The notes below the pieces were generated by a model, which saw only the letters and a program-made list of their open reading frames with translations, had not been told where the DNA came from and did no database searches. Positions 8,362 to 17,836 of a stretch of DNA of 64,000 nt are shown here, piece by piece. The stretch covers positions 110,047 to 174,046 of the forward strand of contig NZ_QSNT01000008.1 in the NCBI RefSeq assembly GCF_009498525.1. The letters are read 5' to 3'. A program made the position numbers and the translations under genes. The first letter of the stretch is position 1; every line of letters begins with the position of its first letter. The DNA comes from Rhizobium sp. ICMP 5592 (GTDB lineage Bacteria > Pseudomonadota > Alphaproteobacteria > Rhizobiales > Rhizobiaceae).

Positions 8362-8510
8362 CAATCGGCACTTACCATGTCAGGCGCCAGTATGGCGGCG
8401 GGATCTCGCAAGGCCTATTCACTAGGCGGCTCTGGCGCTTTGGTATGCGGTCGGCCAGTTCGGCATGGCCCATAGCGTGCTGGGCTTTTTGACCGCGCAT
8501 CAATCATCTT
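8356..8510 (+). pseudogene. short remnant of an ABC transporter permease
   Basis: An ATG at 8356 is followed by about 45 codons. A neighbouring frame reads LALWYAVGQFGMAHS, which looks like the first membrane segment of a NitT/TauT-type permease. The position directly after the ATPase remnant supports this. The evidence is one short match, so confidence is low. Confidence 0.3.
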
Positions 8511-8534
8511 CATCCAATGACGAGGATATTTCAA

Positions 8535-9098
8535 ATGTATCATCTGCTGATCGTTGCCTGCAGCACGAGACCAACGAGAATTGGTTATCCGTTGACGGCC
8601 TGGGCTGCCAAACGCGCCGAACTGGACGGCCGATTCAGCGTCGAGATCGCCGACCTACGCGAACTCGCCCTTCCCAATTTCGATGAGCCGCATCACCCCA
8701 GAAGCCGACGATATGAGCACGAGCATACACGGCAATGGAGCCGTATCGTGGAAAGGGCTGACGCCGTCGTCTTCGTGACTCCGGAGTATAATCATAGCTT
8801 TCCTGGCGCGCTGAAGAACGCTCTTGATTTCCTTCACGAGGAGTGGAAGTTCAAGCCTGCGGGCTTCATTAGCTATGGCGGGATCGCGGCAGGAGCGAGA
8901 GCGGTGCAGATGCTGAAGCCGGTTCTCGACTGTTTACGAATGATTCCCGTGTACGAAGGAGTGAACATCGCTTATGCACAAGAGATCTTGGCAGGCGGAC
9001 GGTTTGCAGCGAAGGCTATCCATGAAGACGCCGCAACTCAAATGTTGGATACACTCTTTTTTTGGGCAGCAAGAAACAGCTCGCTATATATACGTTAG
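8535..9098 (+). CDS. NADPH-dependent FMN reductase-like protein
   Basis: A 187-residue flavodoxin-fold protein of the NADPH-dependent FMN/azo-reductase family. Landmarks are the N-terminal phosphate-binding loop CSTRPTRIG (about residues 9-17), the middle motif TPEYNHSFPGALKNALD (about 81-97), which is diagnostic for the family, and SYGG (about 110). It moves electrons from NAD(P)H to free FMN or quinone-like substrates in the cytoplasm. The ATG at 8535 has GAGG nine bases upstream; an ATG 18 bp earlier has none. Such reductases often feed two-component monooxygenases, which would fit the nearby catabolic genes, but no such oxygenase is in the window. Confidence 0.85.
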   Translation: MYHLLIVACSTRPTRIGYPLTAWAAKRAELDGRFSVEIADLRELALPNFDEPHHPRSRRYEHEHTRQWSRIVERADAVVFVTPEYNHSFPGALKNALDFLHEEWKFKPAGFISYGGIAAGARAVQMLKPVLDCLRMIPVYEGVNIAYAQEILAGGRFAAKAIHEDAATQMLDTLFFWAARNSSLYIR

Positions 9099-9369
9099 CT
9101 GGATAGCGATTTTACAACCTCGTGTGACGGATCCATTCGCGGTTTGGAATGGTCTCAAAAAACCTGCAGATATGATCTCCACTCAATAAGCGAGTGAGAC
9201 AATGGGCTTATTATGATCGCCGCAATCCCAGGATGGAAATATTAACCGGTACGTCGACGTCGCTGGCAACGGCCGAGAAGCTGACCATTGTTTAAACGTA
9301 CGATCCGGACGTGACGGTCGCCATCGTCGCCCGGCCTCAGGGAGGAACGAGCTTGGAGCGATTGGACCT

Positions 9370-10680
9370 TCAAAAGACGTAATTTATCATAGTGCTCGCG
9401 ATTATACCGTCTTTTGGAAGCTCCGATTGTCGCGACTGTGAGCTGTCTGGATTGATGACATACTCAAGTGAGGACTGGATGAAAACGTGTTTGCCGAACG
9501 CGGTGATCATGTCTAGCGAAAGACGCCATTGATTCGGATCTCCGAGAACTCTTTGTCCGCCTGAAGCGACCCGCTGCTCACGTTGAGCTAAGAGTGTCGA
9601 TTCGCCGACCCTGGCATAAATTGCTTTTGCGGAAATCTGTGAGATGCCCCACTCGCCGCTTGGACTTTTGTAGGGGTTCTCCCAACGAAGACCAAGCGTT
9701 GCGGACCAGTCGATCGGCCGGGTGTCGTCGAATGAATCTGCGAACGCGCCGAATACGGCCAGGCCTTCGGAAGGACCGCTATCTTCCGCGGACCAAATGG
9801 TCTTGCTCCACTTTAACTGTAAGCCCGAGGTGCCGGTGCGCGCTTCTCCCGTATAGCTGTCCACCAACGTTGTATCGGCATACCAACCAGCGAGCTCGAC
9901 ATCGACAGGATCAACTTCGGTCCTGTATCTGACCCCGCCGATATAGAATATTCCGGCGTGGCCCTTCGTCGAAAAGGCATTCCAGCCATGATCCGCAAAC
10001 AGCTCGTCTATGTCACGTAGTTGCTGAGCTCCGAAGCGGAGCGTCAAATTGTCGCTCGCGTCAACCGAGGCAACAAAGCCAAGGGTTCCGGCATCCGGCG
10101 GGGGCAACTGACTATCGTATTTGATGACAGGGTCGGAGCAGAGTATATCCATGCCGCATACGTTTGGAAAAAAGTAACGCTGCATGGTGGTCTTACCGAA
10201 CTCAAATTTAAAACCATTTCCGAAATCATGTTCGAGGGTCAGCTGTGAAAGCCATGGTTGGAAATCGGCATCATGTGTGGGATACTGATCTCCCCCCAAG
10301 AAACTACCCGCATACTGGGAAAAGTATTCTCCGTCTTTCGGATAGTTGATCGGATACATAGTGAATTCGGTCTTAATTTTGGTGCCGCTCCATCCAGCGA
10401 TCCTTCCCAAATCGAAATCCAAATGGGTTATCATGAGCGAACCGATGCCTAATTTTCCCTCTTCCGCACCACCCGTAACGGTCGCAGCTCCCCCCACTAC
10501 GTACAGGCCACGCACGTCAATTCCAATTTCCGAGAGCGACTTCAACCAAGGCGCCTTGTCCGGTCCGGGTGATTGGGCCCATGATTGCCCGGCGAACGCT
10601 AGGGGTGCCACCACTATTGCGGCACCAAGGCTCGAGAGCTTCCATTTCCTCAGTCTGACTCTACTAGATTGAATTTCCAT
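9370..10680 (-). CDS. outer-membrane porin, OprB-like
   Basis: A 436-residue exported beta-barrel protein. The signal peptide ends at WAQS (about residue 30). The mature part is rich in alternating amphipathic strands and aromatic girdle residues and ends in a terminal Phe (MINYVF), the usual insertion signal for outer-membrane barrels. Length and composition are like carbohydrate-selective porins of the OprB group; substrate is inference. The ATG at 10680 has GGGAGGAG upstream; the in-frame start 18 bp before it lacks a site. It is a single gene with 270 bp of empty sequence downstream and a long empty stretch upstream. Confidence 0.75.
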   Translation of the reverse strand: MEIQSSRVRLRKWKLSSLGAAIVVAPLAFAGQSWAQSPGPDKAPWLKSLSEIGIDVRGLYVVGGAATVTGGAEEGKLGIGSLMITHLDFDLGRIAGWSGTKIKTEFTMYPINYPKDGEYFSQYAGSFLGGDQYPTHDADFQPWLSQLTLEHDFGNGFKFEFGKTTMQRYFFPNVCGMDILCSDPVIKYDSQLPPPDAGTLGFVASVDASDNLTLRFGAQQLRDIDELFADHGWNAFSTKGHAGIFYIGGVRYRTEVDPVDVELAGWYADTTLVDSYTGEARTGTSGLQLKWSKTIWSAEDSGPSEGLAVFGAFADSFDDTRPIDWSATLGLRWENPYKSPSGEWGISQISAKAIYARVGESTLLAQREQRVASGGQRVLGDPNQWRLSLDMITAFGKHVFIQSSLEYVINPDSSQSRQSELPKDGIIASTMINYVF

Positions 10681-11988
10681 CTGACGATCTCCTCCCAAAG
10701 TCGCTCTCCCACGAGGAGAAGCAGCGCGTTGGCTGCTCCCAGCTCATGTCATTTCCTGAAAAACTGTTCCCAGCCGCCGCGGAACCTCGTTTTGCGTTCC
10801 TCCACCAAGCGGGGAGCCCGACGCATAGGTCTCTAATACTGCGGCGGTGCTGTAGAGACGGTGTTGCTTGTCCCGAAACGACGCTCAGGTCTGGACTGCC
10901 CCGTCCTTCACGGACCTGGTAGTTTGGCCGGACGAGGTGCTTGGACTATGATGACAGTGAGCGGCAAAGGCTCGGCATTGGTCAGTCGAGAGCGAATGCC
11001 CGCTCGACTGCGGCACAAGCGGCATCGGCGAGAGCGAAGACGCTGAAGAACTCCAATTCTCGCCTCAAATCCACCCAGCGCATACCTACCGCTCCTCCCG
11101 CACCGATCATTGCAGATCGTTCCACTTCTTGTTCTCTAGTTGTAAGCGTCGTTTCATTGAGAAACCCAGCCAAAGGCCTCCTCCTCTTTCTCGGCCCTGG
11201 AGAGGAGTTCCCGGTAGATGGCTGATGAAAATTGGGTGCCCTCAAACCAAGATCAGTGTCTTCATCGATGAACGAAGTAGCCATATTTAACAAATTGAAT
11301 AAATGAATTCATGAAATCGCTTCGATGAATACATCGACACGCGCCAAGCGTTCCGACCAAGATGTTGCCTGGAGAGAGCCGAGCGACAGTGCAATGGGCG
11401 TGGCCAAATTATCAATGGAAGCCAGGCTCATAGCGCAAGTAACTTTTGAAGCCGGGACCCGACGTGAAATGGCGTCTCAGTCCTGACACAACGATTGGAG
11501 ATCTGCCCCTAAACTTAGATGATAGGACACCGGACGCGGCCGTTCTGATATAGTTCCAAGTAACAATCCATTTGATGGATAGCACTACTGAACAATATAG
11601 ATTTGAGTTCATTTGCCCCCGGCTGCTACCGTCACATGAGGTTGCTGACTTCGCGGCGCGAAAACCGCGCATTCGACCGGAAGCCGACCCCGGGGGGATG
11701 AAATTAAGTATGATAAGTGGTCTGATGAAGCTCATGTGCGTTTGTGGTTGCGTAAGGAATTCGTATCGCGACCGGCGGGGTCTTGCCACTCGCCGTCAAG
11801 GACCTTCCTCGGAACAGCGGAGAGCTTCTGTTGCCGGAAACGCACTGGTCGATGCGCTGTAATTCCTAATTCTGATATGGCGCAACGGTATTGTCGCAAG
11901 CTTCCTGCTACTTCCGGGCTGCCCTATTCCTTCAAATGCTGGGATCGCGCGTTGTGATCTCGTTGATAATTCTTGCGAGGAAAAACAC
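10681..11988. other. 1.3 kb without a recognisable gene
   Basis: Several short open frames exist here on both strands (for example 10982-11293 minus, 103 codons), but none has a convincing ribosome site or a family resemblance. GC content falls around 11280-11340 and 11540-11720 compared with the flanking genes, which suggests an old junction or decayed DNA. The promoters of the porin gene and of pntA must lie at the two ends. Confidence 0.5.
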
Positions 11989-13560
11989 TTGAAAATCGGT
12001 TCGCCTAAAGAGATTCACGCCGGCGAGGCACGGGTCGCAATGACCCCCGACAGCGCAATACAATTGCACAGGATGGGCTATGAATGTGTGATTGAAGCCG
12101 GCGCTGGCACGGCTGCGGGTTTTCCAGATGAGACCTATCGTGAAGCCGGTATTGAGGTGATCGATAGCAAAGAACTCCTCTATGCCAGCGCGGACATCAT
12201 CGTGAAGGTCCGGCCACCCGAAATGACGGAAGTCGATTGGCTCTCCGGTAAAACTCTAATTTCATTCTTCTACCCGGCACAGAACAAGGAGCTTCTTGAG
12301 CGCGCCAACGACAGGGGCGCGAACGTCATCGCCATGGATATGGTGCCGCGGATCTCGCGCGCCCAGAAGATGGACGCTCTCTCGTCGATGGCAAACATCG
12401 CCGGCTACCGGGCGGTGATCGAGGCAGGTACCAATTTTGGTCGCTTCTTTACCGGTCAGGTGACGGCGGCCGGCAAGGTGCCACCTGCCAAGGTACTGGT
12501 GATTGGTGCAGGCGTCGCCGGTCTTGCGGCGATCGGCACCGCAACCTCGCTCGGTGCGATCACCTATGCCTTCGACGTACGGCCGGAAGTCGCCGAACAG
12601 ATCGAGTCGATGGGGGCGCAGTTCGTCTATCTCGACTTCGACGACCAGGCTGAGGACGGGGCGGCAACCGGCGGCTACGCGGCGCCGTCGTCGCCGGAAT
12701 TCCGCGAGAAGCAACTCGCCAGGTTCAGGGAGTTGGCGCCCGAGATCGACATCGTCATCACCACGGCGCTGATCCCCGGTCGTGACGCGCCAAAACTGTG
12801 GCTTACCGATATGGTGGTGGCAATGAAGCCCGGTTCGGTGATTGTCGATCTTGCAGCCGAACGCGGCGGCAACTGCGACCTCACTGTTGCCGATCAGCGG
12901 GTCGTTTCCGACAATGGCGTGATCGTCATCGGCTACACGGACTTTCCGAGCCGGATGGCAGCCCAGGCCTCGACGCTTTATGCCACCAACATCCGCCACA
13001 TGCTGACGGACCTGACGCCCGGCAAGGATGGCAAGCTCGTCCATAACATGGAAGACGACGTCATCCGCGGCGCGACGGTGGCGTATCGGGGCGAGATCAC
13101 CTATCCGCCGCCGCCGCCCAAGATCCGGGCGATCGCCGCGCAGAAACCCAAGGAAAAGGTAAGAGAGCCGACACCGGAAGAGAGACGAGCAAAGGAGGCG
13201 GCCGCCTTCAAGACGCAGACCAAGAACCAAGCTTTCCTGCTTGCTGGCGGTACCGCTTTTCTTCTGCTCGTCGGCGCCTATGCGCCGGCCAGCTTCATGA
13301 GCCATTTCGTCGTCTTCATGCTGGCCTGCTTTGCCGGCTTCCAGGTGATCTGGAATGTGTCCCATTCGCTGCACACGCCATTGATGGCGGTGACCAATGC
13401 GGTCTCCGGCATCGTCATCTTGGGTGCGCTCCTGCAGATCGGCTCCGACCATTGGCTGGTGGTAGTGTTGGCGGCCCTTTCGATACTGATCGCCACCATC
13501 AACATCGTCGGCGGCTTCCTCGTCACACGGCGCATGCTTGCGATGTTCCAGAAGTCCTGA
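11989..13560 (+). CDS. pntA: NAD(P) transhydrogenase subunit alpha (fused form)
   Basis: A 523-residue PntA in the fused form known from E. coli: the NAD(H)-binding domain I, with its Rossmann loop GAGVAGLAAIGTA near residues 172-184, followed by a charged linker (about 380-410) and four membrane segments at the C-terminus. Many alphaproteobacteria split this subunit in two. With PntB it couples hydride transfer from NADH to NADP to proton entry across the inner membrane, supplying NADPH. The start is a TTG with AGGA 14 bp upstream; it places the conserved MKIGSPKE beginning at residue 1. Followed after 20 bp by pntB. Confidence 0.95.
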   Translation: MKIGSPKEIHAGEARVAMTPDSAIQLHRMGYECVIEAGAGTAAGFPDETYREAGIEVIDSKELLYASADIIVKVRPPEMTEVDWLSGKTLISFFYPAQNKELLERANDRGANVIAMDMVPRISRAQKMDALSSMANIAGYRAVIEAGTNFGRFFTGQVTAAGKVPPAKVLVIGAGVAGLAAIGTATSLGAITYAFDVRPEVAEQIESMGAQFVYLDFDDQAEDGAATGGYAAPSSPEFREKQLARFRELAPEIDIVITTALIPGRDAPKLWLTDMVVAMKPGSVIVDLAAERGGNCDLTVADQRVVSDNGVIVIGYTDFPSRMAAQASTLYATNIRHMLTDLTPGKDGKLVHNMEDDVIRGATVAYRGEITYPPPPPKIRAIAAQKPKEKVREPTPEERRAKEAAAFKTQTKNQAFLLAGGTAFLLLVGAYAPASFMSHFVVFMLACFAGFQVIWNVSHSLHTPLMAVTNAVSGIVILGALLQIGSDHWLVVVLAALSILIATINIVGGFLVTRRMLAMFQKS

Positions 13561-13580
13561 GTGGGTAGGGGAAACTCAAA

Positions 13581-15014
13581 ATGACAATCGGTATTGTATC
13601 GGCTGCCTATATCGCAGCCGCAGTTCTCTTCATCCTGTCGCTCGGGGGACTATCCGGCCAGGAAAGCGCCAAGCGCGCCGTCTGGTATGGCATCGTCGGC
13701 ATGGTGCTCGCCGTGATTGCCACCGTGTTCGGCCCTGGTGTCGGCAACTGGTTCACCATTCTTCTGATGATCGTCGGCGGTGCGGTGCTTGGCACCTATG
13801 TGGCAAGCCGGGTGCAGATGACCGAGATGCCGCAGCTTGTTGCCGCCCTGCATTCGTTCGTCGGTCTTGCCGCCGTGTTCATCGGCTTCAATGCCGATAT
13901 TGAGGTCGCCCGCGTGGCCGGTTTGGATGAGGCGGCCCGCGCAACACTGGACGGCTTTGCTGGGATCCTCGCGCATAAGACGCCAGTAGAGCTTTCCATC
14001 CTGAAGGTGGAAGTGTTCATCGGTGTCTTCATCGGCGCGGTCACCTTCACCGGTTCGGTCGTCGCCTTCGGCAAGCTTGCCGGTAAGCTGGACGGTAAGG
14101 CGAAGAAGCTGCCGGGTGGTCATTTCCTCAATGCCGCTGCGGCGACGACCTCAGTGATCCTGCTCCTGATGCATGTGAATGGCGAAGGCGCCTGGACCTT
14201 GATCCTGATGACGGTCCTGGCCTTGTTCATCGGTTACCATCTGATCATGGGGATCGGCGGCGCCGACATGCCGGTGGTGGTGTCTATGCTGAACTCCTAT
14301 TCCGGCTGGGCTGCGGCGGCGATCGGTTTTTCGCTCAGCAACGACCTTCTGATCGTCACCGGTGCACTGGTCGGTTCGTCGGGCGCGATCCTCTCCTATA
14401 TCATGTGCAAGGCAATGAACCGCTCCTTCGTCTCAGTCATCCTCGGCGGCTTCGGGGCCGCCACTGGACCTCAGATGGAGATCATCGGCGAACAGATCGC
14501 CATCGATACAGACGGTGTCGCAGCAGCCCTCAACGACGCCGACAGCGTCATCATCGTGCCAGGTTACGGCATGGCGGTGGCCCAAGCTCAGCAGTCTGTC
14601 TCCGAGCTCACTCGCAAGCTGCGCGCCGCCGGCAAGACCGTGCGCTTCGCCATTCATCCAGTTGCAGGCCGTCTGCCGGGCCACATGAACGTGCTGCTCG
14701 CCGAAGCCAAGGTGCCTTACGACATCGTGCTCGAGATGGACGAGATCAACGACGACTTTCACGAAACCGACGTCGTCATCGTCATCGGGTCGAACGACAT
14801 CGTCAATCCGGCGGCCCAGGAAGACCCGAACTCGCCGATATCAGGCATGCCGGTGCTTGAGGTCTGGAAGGCAAAGCAGGTCTTCGTCTCCAAACGCGGT
14901 CAAGGCACAGGCTATTCGGGCATCGAGAACCCGCTCTTCTACAAGGAAAACACCCGTATGTTCTACGGCGACGCCAACCAGTCGATTAACTCGCTGCTCC
15001 CGTTTGTTAAGTAA
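13581..15014 (+). CDS. pntB: NAD(P) transhydrogenase subunit beta
   Basis: A 477-residue PntB. The N-terminal two thirds hold about eight to nine membrane segments (domain II, the proton path). The C-terminal domain III binds NADP(H): visible are GYGMAVAQAQ (near 330) and SNDIVNPAAQ followed by the KRGQGTGYSG lid region. These match the E. coli protein closely. It forms the membrane-bound enzyme with PntA. The gene lies 20 bp after pntA and 38 bp before etfB, all on one strand, so a four-gene operon with the electron-transfer flavoprotein is likely. Confidence 0.95.
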   Translation: MTIGIVSAAYIAAAVLFILSLGGLSGQESAKRAVWYGIVGMVLAVIATVFGPGVGNWFTILLMIVGGAVLGTYVASRVQMTEMPQLVAALHSFVGLAAVFIGFNADIEVARVAGLDEAARATLDGFAGILAHKTPVELSILKVEVFIGVFIGAVTFTGSVVAFGKLAGKLDGKAKKLPGGHFLNAAAATTSVILLLMHVNGEGAWTLILMTVLALFIGYHLIMGIGGADMPVVVSMLNSYSGWAAAAIGFSLSNDLLIVTGALVGSSGAILSYIMCKAMNRSFVSVILGGFGAATGPQMEIIGEQIAIDTDGVAAALNDADSVIIVPGYGMAVAQAQQSVSELTRKLRAAGKTVRFAIHPVAGRLPGHMNVLLAEAKVPYDIVLEMDEINDDFHETDVVIVIGSNDIVNPAAQEDPNSPISGMPVLEVWKAKQVFVSKRGQGTGYSGIENPLFYKENTRMFYGDANQSINSLLPFVK

Positions 15015-15052
15015 GATGATTGCCTGAAAATGCCGCGACAAGGATTATGCCC

Positions 15053-15814
15053 ATGAAGATTCTGCTGCCAGTGAAGCGTGTCGTCGACTACAACGTGAAG
15101 ATCCGGGTCAAGCCGGATGGGACTGGCGTTGAGCTTGCGAATGTGAAGATGTCGATGAACCCGTTCGACGAGATTTCGGTCGAGGAAGCGCTGCGGCTGA
15201 AGGAGGCTGGCAAGGCTGAAGAAGTCGTGGTTGTGTCGATCGGGCCTGCCAAGGCTGAAGAGACGCTGCGCACTGCACTCGCCATGGGCGCCGACCGGGC
15301 GATCCTGGTCGAGACCGATGATGCCGTCGAGCCGCTGGCGGTCGCCAAGATCCTCAAGGGTGTCGCAGACGCCGAACAGCCCGGCCTGATCATCGTCGGC
15401 AAACAGGCGATCGACGACGACAGCAACCAGACGGGCCAGATGCTGGCAGCCCTCTTGGGCTCGGCACAGGCAACCTTCGCCTCGAAGATCGAGATCGGTG
15501 ATGGCAAGGCACCAGGAACAGCAACCGTGACCCGCGAAGTCGACGGCGGCCTGCAGACCATCGAGATCAAGCTTCCGGCGGTGGTGACGACGGACCTGCG
15601 CCTCAACGAGCCGCGCTATGCCTCGCTGCCGAACATCATGAAGGCGAAGAAGAAGCCGCTCGACAAGAAGTCGCCGGCCGACTTCGGAGTCTCGACAGAG
15701 ACACGCCTGAAAGTGCTGAAGACGGAAGAGCCGGGTGGCCGCAAGGCGGGCATCAAGGTGGGTTCGGTCGCCGAACTCGTCGAGAAGCTGAAGACCGAAG
15801 CCGGCGTGCTCTAA
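15053..15814 (+). CDS. etfB: electron transfer flavoprotein subunit beta
   Basis: A 253-residue EtfB, which matches the usual length. It begins MKILLPVKRVVDYNVKI, the family N-terminus, and carries the AMP-binding stretch around VGKQAIDDDSNQTGQM (residues 122-137). The ATG at 15053 was selected over ATGs at 15047 and further upstream because AGGA lies 8 bp before it and the product then starts at the conserved sequence. With EtfA it accepts electrons from acyl-CoA and other dehydrogenases and passes them to ETF-ubiquinone oxidoreductase. Co-transcription with pntAB is inferred from spacing. Confidence 0.95.
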   Translation: MKILLPVKRVVDYNVKIRVKPDGTGVELANVKMSMNPFDEISVEEALRLKEAGKAEEVVVVSIGPAKAEETLRTALAMGADRAILVETDDAVEPLAVAKILKGVADAEQPGLIIVGKQAIDDDSNQTGQMLAALLGSAQATFASKIEIGDGKAPGTATVTREVDGGLQTIEIKLPAVVTTDLRLNEPRYASLPNIMKAKKKPLDKKSPADFGVSTETRLKVLKTEEPGGRKAGIKVGSVAELVEKLKTEAGVL

Positions 15815-15835
15815 GGATAGGAAAGGATAACACCC

Positions 15836-16771
15836 ATGGCCATTCTTCTTCTGGCTGACCACGACAATGCCAGCCTTTCCGACCAGACCGCCAAGACGCT
15901 GACGGCTGCTGCCAAGATCGGCGGCGACGTGCATGTGCTGGTCGCCGGCAAGGGCGCCAAGGCTGCCGCCGATGCCGCCGCAAAGCTTGCCGGCGTCTCC
16001 AAGGTGCTGCTGGCCGAGAGCGACGCGCTTGCCAACAATCTCGCCGAACCGCTGGCCGATCTGATCGTATCGCTGGCCGCCGGCTACGACACCATCATCA
16101 CGGCTGCCACCTCGGTCGGCAAGAACGTGCTGCCGCGTGTCGCAGCCCTGCTCGACGTCGCCCAGATCTCTGAGATCACCGAGGTCGTCTCTGCCGACAC
16201 CTTCAAGCGCCCGATCTATGCCGGCAACGCTATCCAGACGGTGCAGTCGAGCGATGCGAAGAAGGTGATCACCGTTCGTACTTCCGCTTTCGCCGCAACC
16301 GGCGAAGGGGGATCGGCCATCATCGTTAACAGCGGCTCGATGGTGGCCGATCCCGGTCTTTCCAGCTTCGTCAGTGATGCGCTGTCCTCATCCGACCGTC
16401 CGGAACTGACGTCGGCGAAGATCATCATCTCCGGTGGCCGTGCGCTTGGTTCGGCGGAGAAGTTCCGCGAAATCATCCTTCCCGTCGCCGACAAGCTCGG
16501 TGCCGCCGTCGGCGCATCGCGTGCGGCGGTCGATGCCGGCTATGCGCCGAACGACTGGCAGGTTGGTCAGACCGGCAAGGTGGTCGCGCCGCAGCTCTAT
16601 ATCGCGGTTGGCATCTCGGGCGCCATCCAGCATCTGGCCGGCATGAAGGACTCGAAGGTCATCGTCGCCATCAACAAGGACGAAGAGGCTCCGATCTTCC
16701 AGATCGCCGACTATGGCCTCGTCGCCGATCTCTTCGAGGCGCTGCCGGAACTCGAAAAGATTTTGCTTTGA
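15836..16771 (+). CDS. etfA: electron transfer flavoprotein subunit alpha
   Basis: A 311-residue EtfA of normal length. The N-terminal half is the variable ETF fold; the C-terminal half is the FAD domain with GRALGSAEKF (about 201-210), the GASRAAVDAG segment (about 225-234), GQTGKVVAPQLYIAVGISGA (landmarks GQTGK and GISGA) and the closing NKDEEAPIF motif. These are the FAD contacts of the family. It follows etfB by 21 bp. In rhizobia a second etf copy (fixBA) serves nitrogen fixation; this one lacks fixCX neighbours and looks like the general form. Confidence 0.95.
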   Translation: MAILLLADHDNASLSDQTAKTLTAAAKIGGDVHVLVAGKGAKAAADAAAKLAGVSKVLLAESDALANNLAEPLADLIVSLAAGYDTIITAATSVGKNVLPRVAALLDVAQISEITEVVSADTFKRPIYAGNAIQTVQSSDAKKVITVRTSAFAATGEGGSAIIVNSGSMVADPGLSSFVSDALSSSDRPELTSAKIIISGGRALGSAEKFREIILPVADKLGAAVGASRAAVDAGYAPNDWQVGQTGKVVAPQLYIAVGISGAIQHLAGMKDSKVIVAINKDEEAPIFQIADYGLVADLFEALPELEKILL

Positions 16772-17029
16772 AGCTCGCAATCGAAGACGCATACGCATAC
16801 ATTTCCTGCCTCGGAAGACGGGGCTATCGCATATGGCCGATGACTTTGATGAGGTCGTCATTCCAGGCGCATTTTTTTAAGCGGTGGCTGATGAGAAGGT
16901 TAGGTTGGTGGGCAATACAATAGCCGACATCCGGGGCGATGAGCGAGGGGTAGGTTTGATATCTGTGCTTAGCGCACGGCAACAGGGTTGAACGGCGCAA
17001 AACGTCGCTTCCGCTCGGGCGTTGCTGCC

Positions 17030-17572
17030 CTATCGCTCCAGCGGAATGGCATGGATGAAGGTCTGAATCGTTTCTTCGAGTTCCGCTCCATTTTGTGCCC
17101 ATCTCGGGCCGCCAATGAGGTCGCTCGGCCACTGTTGGATACGAATCAGCCCGCATGTTTCGCCGGCCACATCATCGACGGCGATCTGAAGCGTGCCGAA
17201 GAAGATGTCGTCTGGAAGCTGGAAAATGCTGATCTGATGGAGATGCAGTCCTGATCTTTTGCTGATTTCAGCAAGTAGCAGAGGGTCTGCTTCATCTAGT
17301 TTCACCTGGTCTGGGCCTGCCCAGTACAGGTCGATTTCCTCATCAGCATAATCGATCAAGGTGTCGAGAACCATGTGCATGCGCTCAAGATGCATGCGCA
17401 GAACGCTCGACTTGGCCTCGCTACTGGCTTCAATTTCGTCATAGCAGTGGCGTTCGATATGCCGGACAAAATCGTCGAATGCCTTCGCGTCACTCTGGCT
17501 GATCGTCAGCGCCCCGGCCTTTGGCATTGGTCGCTCCGCAAGATCTCTGTTGAAAGGAATTATGTTTCCCAT
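17030..17572 (-). CDS. hypothetical protein
   Basis: A 180-residue, acidic, apparently soluble protein with no signal peptide. It has a helical N-terminal half and a more beta-like C-terminal half. The codon pattern looks coding, and the start at 17572 is preceded by a GGAG-like site in the minus strand (GAAGGAGACAG). I do not recognise the family. It is separated by 12 bp from a second unknown gene upstream on the same strand, so the two may form an operon. Confidence 0.65.
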   Translation of the reverse strand: MGNIIPFNRDLAERPMPKAGALTISQSDAKAFDDFVRHIERHCYDEIEASSEAKSSVLRMHLERMHMVLDTLIDYADEEIDLYWAGPDQVKLDEADPLLLAEISKRSGLHLHQISIFQLPDDIFFGTLQIAVDDVAGETCGLIRIQQWPSDLIGGPRWAQNGAELEETIQTFIHAIPLER

Positions 17573-17584
17573 CGTCTGTCTCCT

Positions 17585-17836
17585 TCAGGTCTGATCCATG
17601 CTAGGCGTCCAGCCTCGCGTCATGCCCTTGCTCATCACGCCAGATGCAAGCGACAGCTGATGCCGCCGGTGCTGGATCCTATATACAAGGTCAGCAATGG
17701 CTGCGCTGGCATCACCACCATGCGCAGCTATGATCGCCTCAATGGGATCGAATTCCGGCTCTTCCGTTACTGTGGCAGCTTCGGCACTCATCAGGCGCAC
17801 ATCCCCGTTCCGCCGAAAGCCGGCGGTCTTCATCAT
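17585..17836 (-). CDS. hypothetical small protein
   Basis: About 83 residues from the tandem ATG at 17836; a GTG at 17866 and an ATG at 17791 are alternative starts and no ribosome site decides between them. The core reads DPIEAIIAAHGGDASAAI followed by a helical stretch and ends SKGMTRGWTP. This helical pattern is reminiscent of small rhizobial proteins of unknown function. It is probably co-transcribed with the 180-residue gene downstream. Confidence 0.55.
   Translation of the reverse strand: MMKTAGFRRNGDVRLMSAEAATVTEEPEFDPIEAIIAAHGGDASAAIADLVYRIQHRRHQLSLASGVMSKGMTRGWTPSMDQT

Noticed and set aside
10982..11293. 103-codon minus-strand frame in the empty region
   Set aside because: No ribosome site, no family resemblance and a composition unlike the real genes.
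12262..13452. 396-codon minus-strand open frame inside pntA
   Set aside because: It is a shadow of a GC-rich, strongly conserved plus-strand gene; its product is His/Arg-rich and matches no family.
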